From assembly GCA_946800325.1 (NCBI GenBank), contig OX326958.1, positions 69,623,264-69,687,263 on the forward strand: a stretch of DNA of 64,000 nt, in the 5' to 3' direction. Shown piece after piece: positions 25,983-36,602 of the stretch; position 1 is the stretch's first letter; each line of letters opens with the position of its first letter. Position numbers and translations under genes: made by a program. Below the pieces are notes generated by a model. It did no database searches. It was given only the letters and a program-made list of their open reading frames with translations, and was not told the DNA's origin. The DNA is from Luzula sylvatica (Eukaryota > Streptophyta > Magnoliopsida > Poales > Juncaceae).

Positions 25983-28900
25983 GTTTGTGGTTTTCTAAAA
26001 AAAAAAATTAGTTTGAGGTTTTCTTCAAAAAAAGAAAATTAGTTTCTGGTTTTCTTCCAAAAAAAAAATTAGTTTGTGGTTTTCTTCAAAAAAAGAAAAT
26101 TAGTTTGTGGTTTTCTTCAAAAAAAGAAAATTAGTTTGTGGTTTTCTTCAAAAAAAGAAAATTAGTTTCTGGTTTTCTTTAAAAAAAAGAAAATTTGTTT
26201 GAGGCTTCCTTCAAAAAATGAAAAATAGTTTGTGGTCTTCATCAAAAAAAGAAAATTAGTTTTGGTTTTCTTCAAAAAAAGAAAACTAAGAAAAATCAGT
26301 TTGTGGTTTTCTTCAAAAAAAGATAAATTAGTTTGTGGTTTTCTTCAAAAAAAGAAAATTAGTTTGTGGTTTTCTTCAAAAAAAGAAAATTAGTTTTTGG
26401 TTTTCTTCAAAAAAAGAAAATTAGCTTGTGGTTTTCTTCAAAAAAAGAAAATTAGTTTGTGGTTTTCTTCAAAAAAAGAAAATTAGTTTGTGGTTTTCTT
26501 CAAAAAAAGAATACTAGTTTGTGGTTTTCTTCAAAAAAAGAAAACTAGTTTGTGGTTTTCTTCAAAAAAAGATAATTAGTTTGAGGCTTTCTTCAAAAAA
26601 AGCAAATTAGTTTGTTGTTTTTTTCACAAAAAAAAAATTAGTTTGTGGTTTTCTTCAAAAATAGAAAATTAGTTTGTGGTTTTCTTAAAAAAAAAAAATT
26701 AGATTATGGTTTTCTTCAACAAAAAGAAAATTAGTTTGTTATTTCCTTCAAAAAAAAAATATTAGTTTGTGGTTTTATTCAAAAAAAGAAAATTAGTTTG
26801 AGGTTTTCTTCAAAAAAAGAAAATTAGTTTGTGGTTTTCTTCAAAAAAAGAAAATTAGTTTGTGGTTTTCTTCAAAAAAAGAAAATTAGTTTGTGGTTTT
26901 CTTCATAAAAAGAAAAATTAGTTTGTGGTTTTCTTCAAAAAAAGAAAATTAGTTTGTAATTTTCTTCAAAAATAGAAAATTAGTTTGTGGTTTTCTTCAA
27001 AAAAGAAAATTAGTTTGTGGTTTTCATCAAAAAAAGAAAATTAGTTTGTGGTTTTATTCAAAAAAAGTAAAATTAGTTTGTGGTTTTCTAAAAAAAAAGA
27101 AAACTAGTTTGTGGTTTTCTTCAAAAAAAGAAAAATTAGTTTGTGGTTTTCTTCTAAAAAAGAAAATTAGTTTGTGATTTTCTTCATAAAAAGAAAAATT
27201 AGTTTGTGGTTTTCTTCAAAAAAAGAAAATTAGTTTGTGGTTTTCTTCAAAAATAGAAAATTAGTCTGTGGTTTTCTTCAAAAAAGAAAATTAGTTTGTG
27301 GTTTTCATCAAAAAAAGCAAATTAGTTTGTGGTTTTCTTAAAAAAGAGAAAATTAGTTTGTGGTTTTCTTCAAAAAAAGAAAAATTAGTTTGTGGTTTTC
27401 TTCAAAAAAAGAAAATTTGTTTGTGGTCTTCTTCAAAAAAAGAAAACTTGTTTGTGGTGTTCTTCAAAAAAAGAAAATTATTTTGTGGTTTCCTTCAAAA
27501 AAAGAAAATTAGTTTGTGGTTTTCTTCAAAAAAAGAAAACTAGTTTGTGGTTTTCTTCAAAAAAAGAAAAATTAGTTTGTGATTTTCTTCTAAAAAAGAA
27601 AATTAGTTTGTGGTTTTCTTCAAAAAAAAGAAAACTAGTTTGCGGTTTTCTTCAAAAAAAGAAAAATTAGTTTGTGGTTTTCTTCAAAAAAAGAAAATTA
27701 GTTTGTGGTTTTCTTCCAAAAAACAAATTAGTTTGTGGTTTTCTTCAAAAAAAGATAATTAGTTTGTGGTTTTCTTCAAAAAAAGAAAATTAGTTTGTGG
27801 TTTTCTTCAAAAAAAGAAAATTAGTTTGTGGTTTTCTTTAAGAAAAAGAAAATTAGTTTCAGGCTTCCTTCAAAAAATGAAAAATAGTTTATGGTCTTCA
27901 TCAAAAAAAGAAAATTAGTTTTGGTTTTCTTCAAAAAAAGAAAACTATGAAAAATCAGTTTGTAGTTTTCTTCAAAAAAAGATAAATTAGTTTGTGGTTT
28001 TCTTCAAAAAAAGAAAATTAGTTTGTGGTTTTCTTCAAAAAAAGAAAATTAGTTTTTGGTTTTCTTCAAAAAAAGAAAATTAGCTTGTGGTTTTATTCAA
28101 AAAAAGAAAATTAGTTTGTGGTTTTCTTCAAAAAAAGAAAATTAGTTTGTGGTTTTCTTCAAAAAAAGAAAATTAGTTTGTGGCTTTCTTCAAAAATAGA
28201 TAAATTAGTTTGTGGTTTTCTTCAAAAAAAGAAAAATTAGTTTGTGGTTTTCTTCAAAAAAAAAGAAATTTATTTTGTGGTTTTCTTCAAAAAAAGAAAA
28301 ATTAGTTTGTGGTTTTCTTGAAAAAAAGAAAATTAGTTTGTGGTTTTCTTCAAAAAAAGAAAACTAGTTTGTGGTTTTCTTCAAAAATAGATAAATTAGT
28401 TTGTTGTTTTCTTCAAAAAAAGAAAAATAAGTTTGTGGTTTTCTAAAAAAAAAGAAAATTAGTTTGTGGTTTTCTCCAAAAAAAAAAAATTAGTTTGTGG
28501 TTTTCTTCAAAAAAAGAAAATTAATTTGTGGTTTTCATCAAAAAAAGAAATTTAGTTTGTTGTTTTCTTCAAAAAAATAAAATTAGTTTGTGGTTTTCTT
28601 CATAAAAAGAAAAATTAGTTTGTGGTTTTCTTCAAAAAAAGTAAAAGTAGTTACTGGTTTATTTCAAAAAAAGAAAATTAGTCTTTGGTTTTCTTCAAAA
28701 AAAAAAATTAGTTTCTTGTTGATTTCAAAAAAAGAAAATTAGTTTGTGGTTTTCTTCAAAAAAAGAAAATTAGTTTGTGGTTTTCTTCAAAAAAAGAAAA
28801 TTAGTTTGTGGTTTTCTTAAAAAAAAAAATTAGTTTGTGGTTTTCTTCAACAAAAAGAAAATTAGTTTGTTATTTTCTTCAAAAAAAATAATATTAGTTT

Positions 28901-29212
28901 GTGGTTTTATTCAAAAAAAGAAAATTAGTTTGAGGTTTTCTTCAAAAAAAGAAAATTAGTTTGTGGTTTTCTTCGAAAAAAGAAAATGCGTTTGTGGTTT
29001 TCTTCAAAAAAATAAAATTAGTTTGTGGTTTTCTTCAAAAAAAGAAAATTAGTCTGAGGCTTTCTTCAATAAAATAAAAATTAGTTTGTGGCTTTCTTCA
29101 AAAAAGAAAATTAGTTTGTGGTTTTCTTCATAAAAAGAAAAATTAGTTTGTGGTTTTCTTCAAAAAAAAGTAAATTAGTTTGTGGTTTTCTTCAAAAAAA
29201 GAAAATTAGTTT
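25983..29212 (+). repeat. HOR domain C, copy 2 (60 bp deleted)
   Basis: Same order as copy 1 at offset 3,317 bp up to 27,670, then at offset 3,257 bp. Two monomers present at about 24,368-24,428 (one with CAAATAAAG, one with the TTTGAGG variant) are missing here. After 29,212 the order diverges from copy 1. Confidence 0.86.
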
Positions 29213-32200
29213 GTGGTTTTCTTCAAAAATAGAAAATTAGTTTGTGGTTTTCTTAAAAAAAAAGAAAATTAATTGGTGGTTTTCTTCAAAAAAAGAAAAT
29301 TAGTTTGTGATTTTCTTCAAAAAAAGAAAATTAGTTTGTGGTTTTCTTCAAAGAAAGAAAAAATAGTTTGTGGTTTTCTTCAAAAAAAAAAGAAAATTTG
29401 TTTGTGGTTTTCTTCAAAAAAAGAAAAATTAGTTTGTGGTTTTCTTCAAAAAAAGAAAATTAGTTTGTGGTTTTCTTCAAAAAAAGAAAAATTAATTTGT
29501 GGTTTTCTTCAAAAAAAGAAAATTAGTTTGTGGTTTTCTTCAAAAAAAGAAAACTAGTTTGTGGTTTTCTTCAAAAAAAGATAAATTAGTTTGTGGTTTT
29601 CTTCAAAAAAAAACTTAGTTTGTAGTTTTCTTCAAAAAAAGAAAATTAGTTTGTGGTTTTCTTCAAAAAAATAAAAGTTAGTTTGTGTTTTTATTCAAAA
29701 AAAGAAAAATAAGTTTGTGATTTTCTTAAAAAAAAGAAAATTAGTTTGTGGTTTTCTTCAAAAAAAGAAAAATTAATTTGTGGTTTTCTTCAAAAAAAGA
29801 AAATTAGTATGTGGTCTTCTTCAAAAAAAAGAAAACTAGTTTGTGGTTTTCTTCAAAAAAAGATAAATTAGTTTGTGGTTTTCTTCAAAAAAAGATAAAT
29901 TAGTTTGTGGTTTTCTTCATAAAAAAAAAATTAATTTGTGGTTTTCTTCAAAAAAAAGAAAAATTAGTTTGTGTTTTTATTCTAAAAAAGAAAATTAGTT
30001 TGTGTTTTTCTTCAAAAAAATAAAATTAGTTTGTGGTCATCTTCAAAAAAAAAAATTAGTTTGTGGTTTTCTTCAAAAAAAGAAAATTAGTTTGGGGCTT
30101 TATTCAAAAAAATCAAATTAGTTTGTGGTTTTCTTCAAAAAAAGAAAATTAGTTTGTGATTTGCTTCATAAAAAGAAAAATTAGTTTGTGGTTTTCTTCA
30201 AAAAAAGAAAATTAGTTTGTGGTTTTCTTCAAAAATAGAAAATTAGTTTGAGGTTTTCTTCAAAAAAGAAAATTAGTTTGTGGTTTTCATCAAAAAAAGA
30301 AAATTAGTTTGTGGTTTTCTTCAAAAAAAGAAAAATTAGTTTGTGGTTTTCTAAAAAAAAAGAAAACTAGTTTGTGGTTTTCTTCAAAAAAAGAAAAATT
30401 AATTTGTGATTTTCTTCAAAAAAAGAAAATTAGTTTGTGGTTTTCTTCAAAAAAAGAAAACTAGTTTGTGGTTTTCTTCAAAAAAAGATAAATTGGTTTG
30501 TGGTTTTCTTCAAAAAAAAAATTAGTTTGTTGTTTTCTTAAAAAAAGAAAAATTAGTTTCTGGTTTATTTCAAAAAAACAAAATTAGTTTGTGGTTTTCT
30601 TCAAAAAAAGAAAATTAGATTGTGGTTTTCTTAAAAAAAGAAAATTAGTTTGTGATTTTCTTAAAAAAAAGAAAATTAGTTTGTGGTTTTCTTCATCAAA
30701 AAGAAATTTAGTTTGTGGTTTTCTTCAAAAAAAATAAAATTAGTTTGTGGTTTTATTCAAAAAAAGAAAATTAGTTTGTGGTTTTCTTCAAAAAAAGAAA
30801 AATTAGTTTCTGGTTTTCTTCAAAAAAAGAAAATTTGTTTGTGGTTTTCTTCAAAAAAAGAAAATTAGTTTGTGGTTTTCTTCATAAAAAGAAAAATTAG
30901 TTTGGGGCTTTCTTCAAAAAAAGCAAATTAGTTTGTGGTTTTCTTCAAAAAAAGAAAATTAGTTTGTGATTTTCTTCATAAAAAGAAAAATTAGTTTGTG
31001 GTTTTCTTCAACAACAAAAAAATTAGTTTGTGGTTTTCTTCAAAAATAGAAAATTAGTTTGTGGTTTTCTTCAAAAAAGAAAATTAGTTTGTGGTTTTCA
31101 TCTAAAAAAGAAAATTAGTTTGTGGTTTTCTTCAAAAAAAGAAAAATTAGTTTGTGGTTTTCTAAAAAAAAAGAAAACTAGTTTGTGGTTTTCTTCAAAA
31201 AAATAAAAATTAGTTTGTGGTTTTCTTCTAAAAAAGAAAATTTGTTTGTGATTTTCTTCATAAAAAGAAAAATTAGTTTGTGGTTTTCTTCAAAAAAAAG
31301 AAAATTAGTTTGTGGTTTTCTTCAAAAATAGAAAATTAGTTTGTGGTTTTCTTCAAAAAAGAAAATTAGTTTGTGGTTTTCATCAAAAAAAGCCAATTAG
31401 ATTGTGGTTTTCTTGAAAAAAAGAAAATTAGTTTGTGGTTTTCTTCAAAAAAAGAAAAATTAGTTTGTGGTTTTCTTCAAAAAAGAAAATTATTTTGTGG
31501 TTTCCTTCAGAAAAAAAAAATTAGTTTGTGGTTTTCTTCAAAAAAAGAAAAATTAGTTTGTGATTTTCTTCTAAAAAACAAAATTAGTTTGTGGTTTTCT
31601 TCAAAAAAAGAAAACTAGTTTGCGGTTTTCTTCAAAAAAAGAAAAAATTAGTTTGTGGTTTTCTTCAAAAAAAGAAAAATTAGTTTGTGGTTTTCTAAAA
31701 AAAAAAATTAGTTTGAGGTTTTCTTCAAAAAAAGAAAATTAGTTTGTGGTTTTCTTCCAAAAAAAAAATTAGTTTGTGGTTTTCTTCAAAAAAAAGGAAA
31801 TTAGTTTGTGGTTTTCTTCAAAAAAAAAAATTAGTTTGTGGTTTTCTTCAAAAAAAGAAAATTAGTTTGTGGTTTTCTTTAAAAAAAAGAAAATTAGTTT
31901 GAGGCTTCCTCAAAAAAAGAAAAATAGTTTGTGGTTTTCTTCAACAAAAAGAAAATTAGTTTGTTATTTTCTTCAAAAAAAATAATATTAGTTTGTGGTT
32001 TTATTCAAAAAAAGAAAATTAGTTTGAGGTTTTCTTCAAAAAAAAGAAAATTAGTTTGTGGTTTTCTTCGAAAAAAGAAAATGCGTTTGTGGTTTTCTTC
32101 AAAAAAAAAAATTAGTTTGTGGTTTTCTTCAAAAAAAGAAAATTAGTCTGAGGCTTTCTTCGAAAAAAGAAAATTAGTTTTTGGTTTCCTTCAAGAAAAG

Positions 32201-32690
32201 AAAATTAGCTTGTGGTTTTCTTCAAAAAAAGAAAATTTGTTTGTGGTTTTCTTCAAAAAAAGAAAATTGGATTGTGGTTTTCTTCAAGAAAAAAAAATTG
32301 GTTTGTTTTTTTCTTCAAAAAAAGAAAATTAGTTTTTTGTTTTCTTCAACAAAAAAAAAATTTAATTTGTGGTTTTCTTCAAAAAATGAAAATTAGTTTG
32401 TGGTTTTCTTCAAGAAAAAAAATTGGTTTGTGGTTTTCTTCCAAAAAAAAAAAATTAGTTTGTTGTTTTCTTCAAAAAAATGAAAACTTAGTCCCTGATT
32501 TTCTTCAAAAAATGATAATTAGTTTGTGGTTTTCTTCAAGAAAAGAAAATTAGTTTGTGGTTTTCTTCAAAAAAAAGAAAATTAGTATGTGGTTTTCTTC
32601 AAAAAAAGAAATTTAGTTTGTGGTTTTCTTCAAAAAAAAATTAGTTTATGATTTTATTCAAAAAAAAAGAATATTAGTTTGCGGTTTTTG
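29213..32690 (+). repeat. Poorly ordered right flank of the 31-bp array
   Basis: No long-unit HOR is evident, although 31,930-32,165 repeats the order seen at about 28,840-29,070. From about 32,160 monomers become increasingly degenerate (AAGAAAAGAAAATTGG, TTGTTTTTTTC, CCCTGATTTTC), and the last recognisable monomer ends at about 32,690. Decay toward an array edge is typical of satellites. Confidence 0.75.
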
Positions 32691-33015
32691 TAATGAGCAT
32701 AATTAAGCACATTTTTAGGGTTTCGAACAATGGAATTAAATAATAAATAAACACAAAATCTTGCTATAATCTTAAAATCTAATAACTCTTGGGAAAATAT
32801 TTGAACGATGAAATTGTGTTTATTTCAGGTATAAAAGACCAAATGTCCACAAACCAATCCCATGCTTGGATTCCTCGCGTCAAGCCGAGCATTTTTCATA
32901 TAAAGATCATACTATTTGGTGAAAGGAGGAAGAAGTTGCAAATAAATTTGTGAAACGGTTCAGAAAACAATTCCAAATATGTCGTTTTCGACTCTTTCAT
33001 TTTTTACACGCCTGA
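32691..33015. repeat. Satellite-satellite junction resembling an LTR relic
   Basis: This 325-bp stretch joins the 31-bp array to the 367-bp array. At 32,811-32,940 it has TTATTTCAGGTATAAAAG, then ATATAAAGATCATACTATTTGG and GTGAAAGGAGG. TTTCAGGT is shared with the solo LTR at 35,740-35,760, while AAAAGACC and the ATATAAAGATC...TTTGGTGAAAGGA pattern are shared with the 367-bp monomer. It therefore looks intermediate between the two and may be a degenerate LTR fragment. Confidence 0.45.
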
Positions 33016-35606
33016 AATTCACTGGAGGTGGTCTCTCCTCTTTCATTTCTTCTCGAAAAATTTGTCGTTTTCGTCTCGCAAAATCATGTGATAATCTTCA
33101 TATTTAATCATTCATGATGAAAATAAAATAAATCGTGCTTTCTGTTAATTCGGGTTAAAAAGACCGAATTTCACAAATCTAGTCACGAGGTTGCATTCCA
33201 ATCATGGAGACGAGCGATTTTGATCTAAAAATCGTGCCATTTGGTGAAAGGATGAGAAAGTTACAAGGGTTTTAACATAACAGCATTACCATAATCTCTA
33301 GCTCACCCTATTACTGTTATCTGAATTTTATAATTAATTGGTTAAATAGCGAAGAAATTTTATCCTTAAATTACATGCCTGGAATTCACTGGATGCATTC
33401 TCTCCTCCTTTATTTCTTCTCGCAAAATATGTCGTTTTCGACTCGCAAAATCATGCGATAATCTTCATATTTAATAATACATGCTGAAATTACAATAAAC
33501 TGTGCTTTCTGTTAATTCTGCTTTCTGTTAATTCTGGTCAGAAAGACCGAATCTCCCAAATCCAGTTGCGTGGCTACATTTCTCTCGCCGAGACGAGTCA
33601 TTTTGATATAAAGATTGTGCCATTTGGTGAAAGAAAGCATGAGCAAGTGACAAGGGTTTTAACATAACGTCATTACCATATTCTCCAGCTCACCCTATTA
33701 ATGTTATCTGCATTTTACAATTAATTGGTTAAATTACGAACAACTTTTATCCTCAAATTACACGCCTGGAATCCACTGGAGGTGGTCTCTCCTCCTTCAT
33801 TTCTTCTCGAAAAATAGGTCGTTTTCGACTCCCAAAATCATGCGATAATCTTCATATTCAATAATTCATGATGAAATTACAATAAACTGTGCTTTCTGTT
33901 AATTCGGGTTAAAAAGACCGAATTTCCCAAATCCAGTCACGCGGTTGCATTCCTACCGTGGAGGCGAGCGATTTTGATATAAATATCGTGCCATTTGGTG
34001 AAAGGATGAGAAAGTTACAAGGGTTTAACATAACGGCATTAACATATTCTCTAGCTCAGCCTATTACTGTTATCTGAATTTTACAATTAATTGGTTAAAT
34101 AGCGAAGAAATTTTATCCATAAATTATACGCCCGGAATTCACTGGAGGTGGTCTCTCCTCCTTCATTTCTTCTCGCAAAATATGTCGTTTTCGACTCCCA
34201 AAATCATGCGATAATCTTCATATTCAATAATACATGCTGAAATTACAATAAATTGTGCTTTATGTTATTTTTGGTCAAAAAACAGAATCTCCCAAATCCT
34301 GTAGCGTGGCCACATTTCTCTCATCGAGACGAGCGATTTTGACATAAAGATCGTGCCATTTGGTGAAAGAAAGCATGAGAAAATGACAAGGATTTTAACA
34401 TAACGTCATTACCATATTCTCCAACTCACCCTATTAATGTTATCTGTATTTTACAATTAATTGGTTAAATAATGAAGAACCTTTATCCTTAAATTACACG
34501 CCTGGAATCCACTGGAGGCGGTCTCTCCTCCTTCATTTCTTCACGAAAAATAGGTCCTTTTTAACTCCCAAATCATGCGATAATCTTCATATTTAATAAT
34601 TCATGATCAAATTACAATAAACTGTGCTTTCTATTAATTCGGGTTAAAAAGACCAAATTTCCCCAATCTGGTCACGCGGTTGCATTACTATCATGGAGGC
34701 GAGCGGTTTTGATATTAAGATCGTGCCATTTGGTGAAACGATGAGAAAGTTACAAGGGTTTTAACATAACGGCATTACCATATTCTCCAGCTCACCATAT
34801 TACTATTATCTGAATTTTACAATAATTGGTTAAATGGCGAAGAAATTTTATCCTTAAATTACACGCCTGGAATTCACTGGAGGCGGTCTCTCCTCCTTCA
34901 TTTCTTCTCGTAAAGTATGTCATTTTCTGCTCGCAAAATCATGCGATCATCTTCGTATTTAATAATACATGCTGAAATTACAATAAACTATGCTTTCTAT
35001 TAATTCTGGTCAAAAAGACCGAATCTCCCAAATCCAATCACGTGGCCAAATTTCTCTCGTCGAGATGAGCGATTTTGATATAAATATCGTGCCATTTGGT
35101 GAAAGAAAGCAAGAGAAAGTTACAAGTGTTTTAACATAACGGCATTACCATACTCTCCGTCTCACCCTATTATTGTTATCCGAATTTTACAATTAATTGG
35201 TTAAATAGCGAAGAAATTTTATTCTTAAATTACACGCCTGGAATTCACTAGAGGCGGTCTCTCCTCCTTCATTGCTTCTCGCAAAATATGTCGTTTTCCA
35301 CTCGCAAAATAATGCGATAATTTTCATATTTAATAATACATGCTGAAATTACAATCAACTGTGCTTTCTGTTATTTCTGGTCAAAAAGACCGAATCTCCC
35401 AAATCCAGTCACGTGGCTACATTTCTCTCGTCGAGACGAACGATTTTGATATAAAGATCGTGCCATTTGGTGAAATAAAGCATGAGAAAGTGACAAGGGT
35501 TTTTTAACATAACGTCATTACCATATTCTCCAACTCACCCTACTAATGTAATCTGCATTTTACAATTAATTGGTTAAATAAGGAAGAACTTTTGTCCTTA
35601 AATTAT
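33016..35606 (+). repeat. ~367-bp satellite array, left part
   Basis: Successive GTCTCTCCTC landmarks lie at 33,031, 33,398, 33,785, 34,151, 34,521, 34,886 and 35,257, giving 365-371 bp units. One is 387 bp because of a ~19-bp GCTTTCTGTTAATTCT duplication near 33,510. Two monomer types alternate. Type A has GGATGAGAAAGTTACAAGG, GGCATTACC and AGCGAAGAAATTTTA. Type B has GAAAGCATGAGAAAGTGAC, GTCATTACC and ACGAAGAAC. The unit at 34,886 is a B-to-A hybrid. Confidence 0.93.
35602..35606. repeat. Left target-site duplication of solo LTR (ATTAT)
   Basis: The five bases before the TG of the LTR are ATTAT. The right copy and the paralogous empty site near 39,545 read ATTAC, so this copy carries one substitution. 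Confidence 0.7.
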
Positions 35607-35727
35607 TGATAAGAAAATTTTTCATCACTTTTTATTTACACAAAATATAGAATTTAAACACAATAATATGCTTAAAGTATATCAAATATTCATAATTCCA
35701 ATTTATTGAGATTAAATACTTTAATAT

Positions 35728-35862
35728 GTGTTTTTGTGTTAATTTCAGGTCTAAAGTGCAAAATCTCGCAAAACCAGGACTGTGGATGGATCGGTCTCGT
35801 CGTGCCGATCGATTTGATATATCATATGATGATATTTGACGGAAGCATGAGAGAGAAATCGA
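35728..35862 (+). repeat. Segment of the LTR homologous to the 367-bp satellite monomer
   Basis: Read against satellite 35,361-35,490, the same succession appears: GTGTTAATTTCAGGT vs CTGTTATTTCTGGT; AATCTCGCAAAACCAG vs AATCTCCCAAATCCAG; TCTCGTCGTGCCGATCGA vs TCTCGTCGAGACGAGCGA followed by TTTGATATA in both; then ATTTGACGGAAGCATGAGAG vs ATTTGGTGAAATAAAGCATGAGAA. Order, spacing and strand agree over about 135 bp. Confidence 0.7.
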
Positions 35863-36594
35863 GCTTTCACTCCAAACGAGTCAAGAACGTGACCCGTTAC
35901 ACGGATGGACGCACCTAAGTCAAAACTGACTCATTTCACCGAGGCCAGCTCAGCCAGCACCCATTTAACCGTCTCCAGATCCTCTGTGGCAGTAGATATT
36001 AAATAATCCCAAATAAAAATCCCAAAAGCACATCTTTATTGACTTGCCACATGAAGAGCCACAAAGAAAACCTTGCACCGAATCCTAGTCTTTGACCAGT
36101 CAACAAGATGTGTCATACGATCCTGTGTGGCAGTCATCACACGTGATCCGCGCTGCGCTCCACCATTCCCCTCTCTTGCTCTTCCTTTGCACGATCGGTC
36201 ACACCATTCGGGTCGCAGCGAATCCTTGTAGGCAGTTCAAACAACCCCTCTTGGAGCCAAGTGATTTTACACCATCTCCATTTATCCCTCCATTGCACTC
36301 TCCATTTTCAGCAATTAATGAAGGTATTAAATAGGCATCAGCCCAACTCTCTCCTCCATTTCTGCCCGATTGGAGATGAAGCCAAAGATTTTCAGCTATT
36401 TTCGGATGAATTAAAATGATTTAATTTGGATCCGTGGAGAAGCTTTGTGATTGTATTTTCACGTTTTCTCGACCGTCCGATCTCCGAATTCGATGATTTT
36501 TGGACCGTTGGATTCAGAACAAGTGGTTCTACCTGCTCATGCAAGTGGAATTCTCAGATCTGGAATTTTCGAACACTTTCCCCCTCTTTTCTCC

Positions 36595-36602
36595 TATAAA
36601 TA
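36595..36602 (+). promoter_or_regulatory. TATA box of the solo LTR
   Basis: TATAAATA follows a CCCCCTCTTTTCTCC tract and precedes a C/A-rich stretch, the usual look of a plant LTR core promoter. Transcription would start about 30 bp downstream. Activity is not demonstrable from sequence. Confidence 0.5.

Larger units (their letters stand above)
1..32690 (+). repeat. 31-bp AT-rich satellite array (continues off left edge)
   Basis: The whole span is a head-to-tail tandem array of a 31-bp monomer: a TTAGTTTGTGG block, a TTTTCTTC pyrimidine block, then an A7-G-A4 purine tract. The consensus has 7 G/C in 31. Many monomers are 32 bp (GAAAAA instead of GAAAA) and a few 29-30 bp, and every copy has the same orientation. 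About 1,050 copies fit. The consensus has no ATG. Because 31 is 1 modulo 3, one pass through all three frames takes 93 bp and meets one in-frame TAG. 32-bp monomers shift frame and skip that stop, which creates 60-110 codon frames beginning at GTG or TTG and rich in Lys, Phe and Ser. These are not genes. The centromeric, knob or subtelomeric role cannot be read from the sequence. Confidence 0.97.

Noticed and set aside
29..32553. Dozens of plus-strand frames of 60-113 codons encoding KKRKLVCGFLQKKKISLWF-type repeats
   Set aside because: They are read-through of the 31-bp satellite, start at GTG/TTG rather than ATG, and change frame with 31/32-bp monomers. No plant protein features are present.
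1..32690. CRISPR-like array, because of the regular ~31-bp repeat
   Set aside because: Repeats are directly contiguous with no unique spacers, and the genome context is plant.
1..32690. Telomeric repeat
   Set aside because: The unit is not TTTAGGG or a close variant. The single TTTTAGGG at about 32,713 is isolated.
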